Origin: Effrenium voratum
Taxonomy: Eukaryota; Sar; Dinophyceae; Suessiales; Symbiodiniaceae
Direction: 5' to 3'
Assembly (NCBI GenBank): GCA_963377175.1
Contig: CAUJNA010001247.1
Span: 463,606 to 527,605, forward strand
Length of the DNA: 64,000 nt
Shown: positions 1 through 10,187 of the stretch, one piece after another
Layout: each line of letters opens with the position of its first letter
Position numbering within the stretch: position 1 is the stretch's first letter
Notes under the pieces: model-generated
Seen by the model: only the letters and a program-made list of their open reading frames with translations
Told to the model about the DNA's origin: nothing
Database searches by the model: none
Program-made: the position numbers and the translations under genes

Positions 1-402
1 GCCCCAGGGCAGCGGCAACGCCGCGGGCAGGCTGACGAGGCGCGGCCGGCCCGCTGCGGCAAGGCAGCTGGAAGACTTCTTGGGGCAGCCCAGGAGGCCG
101 GGCCAGCACAAGGCAAAAAAACATGTCTTAGCATATTGATGGGCTTTGGGGCCAAATCGCATGTAGCCAATTCCACATTTTCATGCGTTTGATTCGTCAC
201 TCACCGGCTGCCCTCAAAATGCAAGCATTGAGAAAAGGAAACAAAAGGTCTCAACAGCCCCCTAAATCGTTCCATGGCCTTCCTCGGTTCCCCAATCTGC
301 TCGTTCTGCACCCAGAAACTTTTTTCCTCATGCTCCGCAATTCTTTGAGCCCCGAGATCCAATTCTAGGCCAGGAAATGGCACAGCAGCAACAATTCAGC
401 CT
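1..402. other. No gene recognised
   Basis: Short open frames on both strands have no recognisable domain. The interval is probably the 3' flank of the minus-strand NTPase gene that ends at 403. Confidence 0.4.
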
Positions 403-2349
403 TCAAGGTTTGGCCGCCCTGGTTTGATAGAAGGCTCTACCAGCGTAGAAGCCAAAGTACTCCTGGTACTGCGCTTCAGATACGAAGATCAAGCGCTGTC
501 CGCCGGTTTGTGGCTCAGTCTCTGTCCTTGTCAGCAAAAGCACCAGGATGTCAGCTTTGTCGCATGCTTTGTCAAGCTCGATCTCCACTTCTAATCGAGA
601 CTCGCCCTTCTTGCATTGCAAACATTCAGAGATGGTGTGATTGTTGCCCCCTGCCCCCACCTCTTCCAACATGAGAAAGGCATCAGCAGCTGGAGCTCCG
701 GCAGCATTCACGACCAAAACACGTTTGTCAGTCAACGTCACTGTAAGGCTTTGGTTTGTCATTTCAACTACGCACTGGTGCATTCCCAGTCCCTTAGGTA
801 AATTTGTCCGAGCTTTGGGATTGCCGCAGCATGAGGACCTCGACAACAATTGCTTCCTGGATTTGGCAAATTGCAGATGCCGGTTGATGACCTTGGTGCT
901 TTTCAAGCTGTCAGGCTGGATCACTGCACCCCTGTGTAGATCGGCAATGTCAACTAGTTGTCCATCCTCAAACGCAGAAGCTCGCAACACTCGAAACCTG
1001 GCATTGAATTCTTCCCACTGTTGCCAGGTTGGTTCTGACTCAAACAAGCGGTAGTCCATCAAGTTCCACGGTTGCAAATCGTCAGAGAACTTAGACAAAC
1101 TCAGCATCAAGTACAACCAAATGTAGGGCAAGTCGATGCGGTACAAGCACTGGGAGGGGTCGCCGTCCTTGAACTTAACGCGAATAAGCTCCACCTTCTC
1201 AGGATCTAGATTGCCGACCGTGTCTCCAGACCAAATCCATCTGCCTGAAACAGCTGCGCGAAGCAGTTCCTTGAGGTCTGCCTCCGGCTCAAGCTGAATG
1301 GCGTCGGGATATTTCTGCCTCAATTGTCTCATAACTGCACCCACCAAGGCAGTTGCTGCAGCGTTGGGCATCTCCATCAAGGCCTCTAGAAGGCACTCCA
1401 AAGCTCTGCCATGCCCGCCCATGTCTTCGATCAGAAGGTCTTTTAGGCGGTGGCCGGGCAGCACCGGCTGTTTGTTGCGGGTTACGGCGGTCACGCGTGG
1501 CAGCTCCAGAAAAACTCGGGCCTGGGGACTGCCAGCAAGTCCACTCTTCACATTTTGCAAAGCGGCCACACAGGCTACGACAAAGGGGCCTTCCTTTTGG
1601 TTGACGAGGCGGCAGACCTCCTGCATCACCTGATAGAATGGCAGGTCCTTGCCCACAGCATCACTGCGGTCAGTAAATCCAGGCAGACCTTGCATCCCGT
1701 CGACTCCGATCACCACCGTGCAATGATTGAGCTCATCACACAGCACAGCTGCAAAGACATCCTCTGCAACAAGGCTATCGGAGCATTCGACGCGGAATTC
1801 GGCGAAGTCTGCTGGAGCGCCGACCTCCCGAAAAGCCTCCTTGTTTGCATTCCTCAGCTGCCACAGCATGCGGCATGCCACAAAGCGTCGGGCATTGAGC
1901 TCCTCCGTGGCCCAGTCCCCGGGAGAGAGGGCGTTCTCGCAGCTGATCATGAAGCTCGTCGTTTGCTTGCTGAATTTCAGTTTCTGCCTTTCAGACACAT
2001 TCTGCAAGCACTGCTCGACCAGGCCCGGGAACTCTGTCAGCAACCGGGACTTGCCTTGCCCTGGGCCTGCAAATGCAATGAACAAAGGATGAAGCTGTTT
2101 GTCACTGTTCTTCCCCTTTTGCTCGTGCAGCTTCTGGATGGGGATCTGCATGCGCTCACGGAGCTCCTCCTTCCCACAATAGTCCCATGTGGCCCCAACT
2201 GTTGCAAGCAGTTGGTCGGCTGCTCCAAACTTCAACTTCTTCGCGAGCAACTTCTCGCACCAACTGCTCCGTGCCTGTCTCCAAAATCGGGTGCGGAGGA
2301 GTGTAAGGACATCAGCAATTGTTGGATTTATCGAGTCGGGTGGCTCCGC
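403..2349 (-). CDS. P-loop NTPase, Crinkler/RHS-like (last exon)
   Basis: Uninterrupted minus-strand frame of more than 615 codons. Counting from the TTG at 2250, a Walker A loop GPGQGKSR lies at residues 63-69, a Walker B-like hydrophobic strand ending VVIGVD at 179-184, and GGHGRALE at about 278-285. That last motif resembles the conserved Gly-Gly...Arg-Ala-Leu-Glu signature of Crinkler/RHS-type NTPases. There is no ATG near 2250; the frame stays open up to an in-frame TGA at 2365-2367, and a plausible acceptor AG sits at about 2350-2351, so this is read as the 3' exon of a spliced gene. The coiled-coil exon at 2890-3415 is upstream on the same strand. Function is inferred from motifs only; it could be an effector-like or a transposon-associated NTPase. 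The family name is moderately supported and the coding status well supported. Confidence 0.65.
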   Translation of the reverse strand, partial: AEPPDSINPTIADVLTLLRTRFWRQARSSWCEKLLAKKLKFGAADQLLATVGATWDYCGKEELRERMQIPIQKLHEQKGKNSDKQLHPLFIAFAGPGQGKSRLLTEFPGLVEQCLQNVSERQKLKFSKQTTSFMISCENALSPGDWATEELNARRFVACRMLWQLRNANKEAFREVGAPADFAEFRVECSDSLVAEDVFAAVLCDELNHCTVVIGVDGMQGLPGFTDRSDAVGKDLPFYQVMQEVCRLVNQKEGPFVVACVAALQNVKSGLAGSPQARVFLELPRVTAVTRNKQPVLPGHRLKDLLIEDMGGHGRALECLLEALMEMPNAAATALVGAVMRQLRQKYPDAIQLEPEADLKELLRAAVSGRWIWSGDTVGNLDPEKVELIRVKFKDGDPSQCLYRIDLPYIWLYLMLSLSKFSDDLQPWNLMDYRLFESEPTWQQWEEFNARFRVLRASAFEDGQLVDIADLHRGAVIQPDSLKSTKVINRHLQFAKSRKQLLSRSSCCGNPKARTNLPKGLGMHQCVVEMTNQSLTVTLTDKRVLVVNAAGAPAADAFLMLEEVGAGGNNHTISECLQCKKGESRLEVEIELDKACDKADILVLLLTRTETEPQTGGQRLIFVSEAQYQEYFGFYAGRAFYQTRAAKP

Positions 2350-2889
2350 CTCAGCAAAAGAATTTCAAATCAGGCAGATATGAGCAGGTACATCTAAAAT
2401 TGAACAATAGAAGGGGATGGAATGGCAGCACAACGGGCCAAACCATCGAACAGGAACTCTGCCCGTGGATGCAAAGCCGGGAATGTATGGTTGAACTCAC
2501 TGCATCAAAGAGAACATTCACAGAATGCACTTGGGCCTTCAGCAGCCAGGACCCCAATGGGTGCAGAGACATAAAGACATCAGAGTTTGCCCTCCCTCTC
2601 CCCGACGGCAGAAGGGCAGGTCTTGCTCTTTGAAAAGCAAGCTGAAGGCAATGACAAAATCACTCACAAGGATCAACGGCACGTCTCAATCAATGTTGAC
2701 CGGCAGGAATGACCGACATCCCCGAATGGCAAGGAATGGCAACCATCCGTTCATGGGGGGCTCCATACCGAGCCTGCCAACGACACGAACCGCCGCAATC
2801 TGCACAAATGCTATCTTGGGATTTCCTGTTTCTGTGGGTGTTGATCAGGGCAGCCCCACCAAAACCATGTGCGGGCCGCGCGGGGAATT

Positions 2890-3415
2890 TCAGAACCGCA
2901 CGCAACGATCAGAGTCCCAGAACGCAGCCGGCCGGCGGAAGCGACCGACTCCGCCCGCCTCGGACTCCTTCGTCCGGCCGCTTGCCTTCGCCTCCTTGAC
3001 CTCCTTCTCCGCCTTCTCCACCTCCTTCTTCGCCCTCTCCACCTTCCTCTCCGCCCTCTCCACCTTCCTCTCCGCCTCCTGCACCTTCCTCTCCGCCTTC
3101 TCCACCTCCTCCTTGGCCTCCTGCACCTCCTCCTTGGCCTCCTGCACCTTTGTCGCATTGCCCGAGTCCTCCGCCGTCTCCAAGACGGTGGCAGCTCGAG
3201 CGAGACGCCTCACCGCCATCGCTTCCTGCTCCTGGGCGCTCTCAACCTGCCGCTGGGCGCTCTCAACCTGCCGCTGGGCGCTCTCAACCTGCCGCTGGCC
3301 CGTCTTCCGCTGCTGTCGCGCCAGGAGCAGGTCCTGCCCAGGCCGACTCCCACGCCGAGCGCTCGAACGCGCTCGAACGGACGGCCTCCTCCAATGCCGT
3401 TTTGGCTGCTTTGGC
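2890..3415 (-). CDS. Coiled-coil exon upstream of the P-loop NTPase
   Basis: The frame encodes a highly charged alpha-helical segment. A perfect 7-residue unit (QRQVESA) is repeated three times and is visible as a 21 bp DNA repeat at about 3237-3300. It is followed by about 70 residues of Lys/Glu/Ala heptads such as KEEVEKAERKVQEAE. The exon starts just after an acceptor TTTTCAG at 3416-3421 and continues in phase from the exon at 3479-3648. Its own stop at 2890 probably lies in the next intron. Low complexity weakens homology calls, but the consistent splice phase supports real coding. It is probably the central region of the same gene as 403-2349. Confidence 0.55.
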
Positions 3416-3478
3416 CTGAAAAGCACCCACAACAAACGTGCATTTTGAAAATGTCACGAAAGCGCTTCTGAATCTGAC

Positions 3479-3648
3479 CTGTTGGTAAAGGAAGCAAACA
3501 CTGCTGCCTCTGCCACAAACTTCCATAGCTGCTTCTCCAATTCGGGCTCATTAACCCAAACCTTCCACTTCCCTGCTGGATCTACCAGCTGCACTCTTCC
3601 TGAGCTCAACCGCGCCTGCAAATCCACAACGAACGTATTGACGTGCTG
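3479..3648 (-). CDS. Upstream exon of the coiled-coil/NTPase gene
   Basis: A non-repetitive open frame of about 56 codons with normal composition (it contains GKWKVWVNEPELEKQLWKF) ends at a donor AACAG|GT at 3479/3478. The 63 nt intron 3416-3478 runs GT to AG and joins this frame to the coiled-coil exon in phase 2, making an Arg codon across the junction. The frame opens just after an in-frame TAG at 3649-3651, so another exon or a frameshift must lie upstream. A further open stretch at about 3660-3730 (AEAKRVVDNGTLKDMQVV) may belong to the same gene. No domain is recognised. Confidence 0.5.
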
Positions 3649-3659
3649 CTAAAGCGGCG

Positions 3660-4680
3660 CATGACCACTTGCATGTCTTTCAGCGTGCCGTTGTCCACAA
3701 CCCGTTTGGCTTCTGCGACCACCTGAGCGAGACAAGGCTGGGACGTCGCTTTCTCTGAAGGCCCGCCGCCTCCTCGAGATCGAGCCGGTCCTGACAACCA
3801 ACAAGCCCAACGTTCAAGCCCGATGCACGTGTCCCCCAGGCCTGGCCACTGTTGTCCTGGCGGCAACCGGCAAAAGATGCGAACAGGCTTCGGGTCGGAG
3901 GAGTCCTCTTGCGCAGCCCCGGCGCGCCGAGCGACTCCGGCATGCAACGGGTGCCGTTTTGCCTGAAAGAGCCAAAGTGCAATCTGCTTGCGCCTGCGGG
4001 CAACTCTGAGAACTGGGCCAATATGCTGTCCTGGCACTCAGCACGAAACAAGAACATCCAAAGGAGGGACATCATGCTCCTTCAGCCCAGGAACTCCTCG
4101 AGCAAAGTCCTGGGCGGCGGCGACAAGGGACTCCTGAAACCCGAAAACCTTCCAAAAAAAAAAGGTGTCCCAAGACCCAGGCCGTGCTCGGCTGCACGAG
4201 CAGCGCCAATGCAATCCCGAGAAGGCAGAGGCACATACCTGGCCGCTGCCTACCGCGGGCACGGTAGCGTCACAAGCTTGCCAGCCTCGGCTTTTGGTCC
4301 TGGTCCGCATCATCGCCATGGCTATTCGAAAAGCGCTTGAGCGGCCTGCGATTCCTCAAGCACTGGCACTAGACCCATCGGGCAACCATTGCGAGCTGTT
4401 GTTGTGTCAGTGTTGATGAGTACCCTCGAGCCAAGTTTCCAGAGCAAACACAAGATTGACTGGCTTCTTTGGCAACACCAACGCACGGGTTTGGATGCTC
4501 CTCCTCCTTTTCACTCGCGGCCTGAAGGTCGGTCGGGCCAAGCCTTGCAAGGCTTCGCAGCGTCCATCCGTCAGACTGGCTCACCCACATCCTGCCGCTG
4601 CATCAAAGTCCAAGCGAGATACCAAACTGGCCTGCCTGCAAAACAAGCAGCCGAAATCGGCACCGGGCCGCCAGGGGCTG
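3660..4680. other. No complete gene; possible further 5' exons
   Basis: Minus-strand open stretches between about 3660 and 4040, with acceptor-like TTTCAG sites near 3965, could be 5' exons of the NTPase gene. No motif supports this. The rest shows nothing recognisable. Confidence 0.25.
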
Positions 4681-4689
4681 AAGGGCGGG

Positions 4690-5790
4690 GGTTTCTGGGG
4701 TCCCTGGTCCCTGCAATCACTGGGGCCTCTGGGGTCCCTGGGTCCCTCCTAAGGTCCCTAGGGTCCCTAGAGTCCCTGGGGTCCCTGCACACGTGTGCAT
4801 CAGACGTCTCGCCAAGGCCCCAGAGTGCGCTCATCCCTGTCAACGCACGGCGGGTTCAGGGACCTTGGGGACCTTAGGGACCTTAGGGACCTTAGGGACC
4901 TTAAGGGACCTTAGGGACCCTAGCAACCCTGCAAACCCTACCCTAGGGACCCTAGGGACTCCGAGGACTTCAGGGACCCAGCGACCCAGGGACTTCAAGA
5001 GATCCTTGGTGGCCCCAAGGATTTTGGGGCTTGAAGGGATCTTGGCAAGAACTTCACGCCGGGTACCACTCAGCCTGGGCATTCTCCAGCATCAAAGGGT
5101 CATGCAAAAACACAAAATGCCGAAGCCAAGACACACACACACACACACATTGCAAATGGGCCACAACACCACAACATCATCTCCCAACTACAAACACGGA
5201 TGTAGAAAACACCATGTAGAGACATACCAACATAAAGGCACAAAGACATAAAGATATAAAGATATAAAGAGAAAGGTATAAAGATACAAAGATATAAAGA
5301 TATGAATTTGTAGAAATACAAAGATATAAATATATGAAAATTCATAAAGAGATACAAATACGTAGAGATATGAAGATAAAAATGTATGAAAATAAATATG
5401 AGTACACGAAGATAAATAGATGTATGGCAAGTTGCTCGAATGGAAAAACAACAGAAGCTTTGCCCTTCCGCGCGTCTTTGTGGCAAGCTGCAACCAACCG
5501 AAGCTTGAGAGATGACTTCACACTTCACGGGATCTCTTGCCCCCAAGACCCAGGGTTGCTGGGGTCCCTAAGGTCCCTGGGGTCCCTAAGGTCCCTTAGG
5601 GTCCCTGAGGTCCCTAGGGTCCGTAAGGTTTCTGGGGTCCCTAAAATCCCTGAAAACGCCGTGTGTTGACAAGGATGGATGCACTTTGGGACCCTGGCGA
5701 GACGTCTTGATGGAAGGACGTTGTTTCATGGCACCCGCGTGCCCAGGGACCCAGGGACCCCAGGGACCCTAGGGACCCCAGGGACCCTCA
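4690..5790. repeat. Degenerate GGGACCTTA/GGTCCCTA short tandem repeats and AT-rich microsatellite
   Basis: Short units of about 9-11 bp (GGTCCCTAG, GGACCTTAG and variants) fill 4690-4790, 4855-4990, 5545-5650 and 5745-5790, in both orientations. Between them are a (CA)n tract at about 5131-5150 and an AT-rich AAAGATATA-type microsatellite at about 5210-5430. Open frames crossing the interval are repeat translations. Confidence 0.8.
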
Positions 5791-5792
5791 CT

Positions 5793-6460
5793 GGGTCAAA
5801 GATCAAGGGGGCTGACAGATTGGTGACAAAGATCAAATGACAATAACCTGCACGGGACCTCTTGGCCATGACAATGGAACGCGGCGAGGGCCCGGGCGGA
5901 ACGTGGAGCTCGAGGCGCAAGCTCAAAAGTTCGGAGTGCCTGAGCGCCAGGAAAAAAAAGGCGATTTTGAGGAAACCACACTGCCTGACTTACAAAAAAC
6001 CTGACAGTACGACTTGACGGGGTTGGGGCAATCGCTCTCAAGGTCAAGGGTTCACCAGGTTGGAGAGACAATACAAAATGCGGGCCTGGCTCAACGAGGT
6101 CACGATTTCCAAAGATACACGGGCCTGACGGCGCGGCTTGACGGGGTTGGGAAAAGCACACAAAAAAGCAACGCAAACCACTTGGGCCTCACCGGGTCAA
6201 AGAGATCAAGGTTGGGCCCAACCCTGAAAGCTCAGTTGAAATCCGCGCATCAACACTGACGGCACAATCAGCAAAAAGGCCCAGGCAGAACGTCTTCGAA
6301 GTCGCGCAAATCCTGGCACGGGACGGGGGGGGGTGTCCGGGCCTCGCTAGGCCAAAGATCAGGGGGCCTGACAGATTGGCGAGTTGGGACCCAAACCTCA
6401 AAGATCAGTTGGCATTGATGGCCATGACAACGGAAGCAGCGAAGGCCCGGGCAGTATGCC
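5793..6460. repeat. Dispersed repeat of about 100 bp, two clear copies
   Basis: The segment beginning GGGTCAAAGATCAAGGGGG at about 5793 and including TTGGCCATGACAATGGAA recurs at about 6345-6460 in the same orientation with substitutions. A weaker partial copy begins at about 6190. No coding potential is seen. Confidence 0.6.
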
Positions 6461-7054
6461 GCGATGTCAAAACAAAGCCTGGCACGGGGAAGCGCGAAAA
6501 CACGACCTTCAAAATCCAGGACCAAACCTGAAACACTGCTCAAAGGCCGAGTTGACACCAATCCGCACAGGTGCCCAGCCAAAGAGTCCCCAGTAGCACG
6601 AATTGGATCCACCTGCAAGCGGCCAACAAAAAGTGACAAAAAGGCAACTCGCGGCGCTGCGAGAAGATCTGCACGTCGAAGTCTGGGCACAGGGCACGTG
6701 AGGTCAAGAAAAACTGTGAGTCTGAAACCACGCCTTTGCACCCGCGAGCGGTTCCCTGCCGCCCCGTACCCCAGAGTGTCCCCGAATCTCGCCTTCACAA
6801 GGCTCATGTGCTTGGGGAAGCTCTTTCCAAACACGACCGACAACGTGAAAATCGTGAGAAAAACGCAACACCGGCAACCTGTCATGCAAAATCACGCTCA
6901 AAAACCATGCAAAACTGAATTTACGGAAAAACAAACAAAAACGTGTTTTTTCCGGAAATGGCGGCCCTCGAGCCGCTTGAGCCAGGGCCGTCCCTTTGGT
7001 CGGACCATTTTGTTGTCCGCCCTATAGGAAAAGGACCGGCAAGCAAAAGTCCCG
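6461..7054. other. No gene recognised
   Basis: Open frames on both strands lack motifs and overlap each other. This is the flank of the viral fragment that starts at 7055. Confidence 0.35.
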
Positions 7055-7509
7055 ATGACTACCATCGCCACTAGCTTCGCCCTGGGCGAGGTGCAGACGA
7101 GCCCCAAGGGCGCCATCGTCTGGCAGTCCGCGTGGACTCACGTCCTCTGGGAGCCCAGCAGCTTCGGCGAGGACCAAGGACCCAGGCAGAACGCCTGCCT
7201 TGCGATGGAAAGGGATTCCGAGGCCTGGGCGGCCTGGGAGGAATTCGAGAAGCTGTCTTCGCGGTCGAGCCGCATTTGGGGCGACTACGGCGATGTGAAG
7301 GACAGGTGGCAGAGCTGCCTCAAGGAGTCCCGACAGGGAACGACCTTCCTGAAGTGCAAACTGGACGCGCGGAACGAGGCTGGCGGGCTGCGTGCCAGGC
7401 CCGCGTCGAGGCCTGGCAGGTCTGGATCATGGGCAAGCAATGTGGCCTGGTGGAGGTCCGCGACCTGCAGGTGAACCCCGGCACGGGCGGGGACTCTTGC
7501 CCCTTCTAA
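7055..7509 (+). pseudogene. Paralogue of the viral 44604-45134 protein, frameshifted
   Basis: The frame from ATG 7055 shares an ordered set of residues with the minus-strand protein at 44604-45134: LGEV near the N-terminus, a following Lys-Gly, a WEP triplet, and a C-terminal WIMGKQCGL...VEVRDLQV segment matching WLMSGMCGLSLEVTDLRV. The C-terminal part is in another frame (stop at 7507-7509), so one indel at about 7380 breaks it. The family may be an OB-fold single-stranded-DNA-binding protein of Polinton-like viruses; that is inferred only from the Gly-Leu-x-Leu-x-Val-x-x-hydrophobic-x-Val ending. It sits directly before a viral ATPase fragment, so both belong to one provirus remnant. Confidence 0.5.
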
Positions 7510-7644
7510 AACTGCGTTCTGTTTATCGTGGATGTCAGACGTAAGCGAACGCGCCCGTAACTGACCCCGGCGGCCTCGAGAGAACAGCGAGGCCCCGGGG
7601 CACCCAGGGACTTAGGGGGCCTAGCGGACTTGGGGGGCCGGTTC

Positions 7645-8120
7645 GGCAGCAGGCTCAGCTCCTCAGCTCGTGCTGGTTGCGCAGCCTCCAGCAGCAGAGG
7701 AATTGCATGTTCACACGGCAGCGCTGATGAGCCTCAGCTTCTGGAGCTCACCCAGGTGCTAATCTGCATGCGACGGCCTCGGATGAAGAGCATGTCAAGG
7801 GCGCCGTGCGGCTTGTGGAGCTGCGGCGTGTCAGCAAAGTCGTCCCACTCGTCCCAGTAAGCCTGCTCACGCTCCGTGTTCACCCCCAGGTCCTGCTCGA
7901 TGTACTTCTTGACGGGGATCCAGCCATCATCGATGTTGACGCTTGGGCTGAAAACGTAGATCCGCTCAAACACGCCCTTGTACTGCTCCAGGATGAGGCT
8001 GATGAGCGCCACGGTCTTGCCCGACTTGCTGGGCCCGAGGAAGATGCCCGCGCGTGGCACCAGGGGCACCACGGGGTCCGAGGCTTGCTTGCTGGTGTAC
8101 TCAGGCGTGGGGAAAAGCTT
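7645..8120 (-). pseudogene. A32-like packaging ATPase, deleted copy, 5' end displaced
   Basis: The minus frame matches the ATPase at 51683-52457 closely. It keeps the Walker A loop GPSKSGKT and the following IYVFSPSVNIDDGW segment. About 34 codons present in the other copy between the DEWD motif and DYADSPQLH are missing, and with them the Walker B strand (LYQVLIILDD), so the product could not be a working ATPase. The match stops at 8120. The missing first codons (MGKIKLFPT) lie 10.6 kb away at 18694-18721 on the same strand, because the retrotransposon 8121-18693 interrupts the gene. Confidence 0.85.
8105..8120. repeat. Left target-site duplication of the retrotransposon
   Basis: GCGTGGGGAAAAGCTT here is identical to 18694-18709. 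Both copies lie in the viral ATPase codons for KLFPT and flank the inserted element. Confidence 0.88.
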
Positions 8121-8165
8121 AGCCACGTAGCTCAAGGGGCGCCTCCTCGCGGAGTGGCTGGGGAC

Positions 8166-10187
8166 ATGGAGCAACATGTTGCAGAGCCTGAGCATGCTAT
8201 TTCCAATCACCATGTAGCTACCTCACCTTTGCTCCACACCAGCACTACACCGCATCATTTGGCCGGACCTGGCCATGACTTTTCTCTGGTACCCACACCT
8301 TTGCTTTGCCTGCCTTTCGAAGATTACATTGTGCCCAATGTTGAGGTGCACAAGATTCCAGTTTTTGATTTGGCACGCAGTTCTTATGATGTCACTTTGC
8401 CTGCGGCCAAGAGACGGTGTGCGGGAATTGAGCGAGTCTACTTCGACTCCTCGATGATCATTGAGGTCATGGGCGTGGCTACGGAAGACCACCTTTTTCC
8501 TTGTTTCGACATCCGTGCGCTACACCGGAAGGATCTCCGACAGATCGTGGTTCCGGCAGAACATTTCTTGCTACTGAGGATTTTTCGATGCGCGTTGAAA
8601 ACAGGCCGTTTGATCAACTTGCAAGGCATGTTTTACAGACATGACATTGAGGACCATGTGACTGTTTGGAGCAGACTTCAGGCCAATGTGGAATCTCGAC
8701 CCCTGCTCATTACAGACAATGACAAACATGGACTGAATTTTTATGTGCCTTTCTGTGGTGGAATCTCGGGTTGGACCTTGGCCGTACAACATCTTGCTCA
8801 ACACGGATATCCGGTCAGGATCTCAGCTGCTGCTGATTTGGACAGTAAAGCGGCATTGTCGTATTCCAGGACCCATGGTGTTAAGATGCTCTCAGGTGCC
8901 CCTTCGGTATCGGACCTTGATGCACCTTTCGTCGCAGTTTGTGATGCGGCTGATACCGACCTCTGGAGGGGGATTTCCTTGCTCAATTGTAACGCCATGA
9001 CCTTAAGTTGGCCCTGCCAGTCCTTCTCTGGTGCAGGGAGTCAGTCGGGCTGGAAATCTTTTGTGGGTCAAACCTTTCAGGATGTGTTGGCAAAAGCTTC
9101 ACAAATGCGGATCGGGGTGATCACTGCTGAGAACGTTGCCCCAGTTTGGGAGAACGAGGATTTCAGGCAAGGCATGATGACCCGAATCGAAAAGGCTGGT
9201 TACATCTTGATCTTCGCGAGGGTCCTTCCTTTGCAACACGTCACCCCAGTCAGTCGAAGACGCTTCCTTGCGGTCATGACTCATTCCTCCTTCCATGATG
9301 TACATCCGATTGACTTAGCCAAGTCAGTTGCTGCAGCATACTTTGGAAAGCCACGCAGTTTGGTTCAGGACGACGCCTGGTTTGCTTCGCTCCCAGGGGA
9401 TTTGTTGCAGAATACATACTTGTCGCCAGAGCTGCTTTCGGTGTACTCCAATCCGGATTTTGCACCAGGACGACCATGCACGCCCCAGGTTGCAATATCC
9501 AACAGGAAGATAAAGCCGTCGGAACCTTTGCCTGCTACTGTTGTCATGTGCATGTACTCCAGACAACACACAATCAAAATCTCCACATTGTCGGAGAAGA
9601 AGTTGCTTGGTGCTTTGAGGGAAGAAAACGGACGCTTCAGATTTCTTACAGCGCTTGAGATCCTGGTCAGTTTGGGCACGACGCAGCCCATCACCCTGGC
9701 CAAGAATCTTCAGGACGGATGCAGCATTGTTGGAAATAGCATCGCGGAAGTGCATGCTTATGCACCTTTGTGGATTGCTCTGCAAGCGAAAGATTTGTTG
9801 AAAATTGGTTGTTTGAAATCCTTCGAACACCTCATCCAATGTTTTCAGATCAGCAGACTCCGTGCGATTCCACAGATTGTGCAGGTTACTCAGGACCTCA
9901 TCCGATTTGGTATTGACTGTCAGGAAATCCTTTCTCTCCCGACAACACATCAGGTCCGTATTTCGATCCAACTTGGAGGACGATTCCACACTTTCAATGC
10001 CGAGGTTGGGACTGATTTTGCGACTGCAGTTGATGCCCAAGCGGACTTGAATTCCGCTATGCTTGATTTCTGGAGGAATGGAGGAATGGTTGCACATTTG
10101 ATATTTCGACCACTGTTAATTTCCCGTTATGCCTTATTGCCACTGACAAGGTCTTTGAACCCACCAACCTTGAAATTTTTGATGTGA
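8166..10187 (+). CDS. Retrotransposon ORF1: C5-cytosine DNA methyltransferase
   Basis: Open frame of 673 residues starting at the first ATG inside the element; the frame continues upstream of 8121 only as host/viral sequence. It predicts transfer of a methyl group from S-adenosylmethionine to cytosine C5. Ordered motifs: I (FCGGISGW, about residue 195), IV with the catalytic cysteine (WPCQSFSGAG, about 282-291), VI (AENV, about 320), VIII (SRRRF, about 363), a motif IX-like LTALEI, and X (GNSIAEV) near 535. All catalytic landmarks are present without a break. About 150 residues before motif I have no recognised domain. The last codons overlap the opening of ORF2. It may methylate the element's own reverse-transcribed DNA, as proposed for such enzymes; that is inference here. 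Confidence 0.85.
   Translation: MEQHVAEPEHAISNHHVATSPLLHTSTTPHHLAGPGHDFSLVPTPLLCLPFEDYIVPNVEVHKIPVFDLARSSYDVTLPAAKRRCAGIERVYFDSSMIIEVMGVATEDHLFPCFDIRALHRKDLRQIVVPAEHFLLLRIFRCALKTGRLINLQGMFYRHDIEDHVTVWSRLQANVESRPLLITDNDKHGLNFYVPFCGGISGWTLAVQHLAQHGYPVRISAAADLDSKAALSYSRTHGVKMLSGAPSVSDLDAPFVAVCDAADTDLWRGISLLNCNAMTLSWPCQSFSGAGSQSGWKSFVGQTFQDVLAKASQMRIGVITAENVAPVWENEDFRQGMMTRIEKAGYILIFARVLPLQHVTPVSRRRFLAVMTHSSFHDVHPIDLAKSVAAAYFGKPRSLVQDDAWFASLPGDLLQNTYLSPELLSVYSNPDFAPGRPCTPQVAISNRKIKPSEPLPATVVMCMYSRQHTIKISTLSEKKLLGALREENGRFRFLTALEILVSLGTTQPITLAKNLQDGCSIVGNSIAEVHAYAPLWIALQAKDLLKIGCLKSFEHLIQCFQISRLRAIPQIVQVTQDLIRFGIDCQEILSLPTTHQVRISIQLGGRFHTFNAEVGTDFATAVDAQADLNSAMLDFWRNGGMVAHLIFRPLLISRYALLPLTRSLNPPTLKFLM

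Noticed and set aside
3391..3420. Relict dinoflagellate spliced leader (CCATTTTGGCTCAAG)
   Set aside because: GCCGTTTTGGCTGCTTTGG is only loosely similar; no true spliced-leader match was found in the window.
5100..5546. Minus-strand frame rich in Tyr, Ile and Phe resembling a membrane protein
   Set aside because: It is the translation of an AAAGATATA-type microsatellite.
7806..8165. N-terminal extension of the retrotransposon methyltransferase frame
   Set aside because: It lies outside the target duplication, in antisense viral ATPase sequence. The element's own first ATG is 8166.
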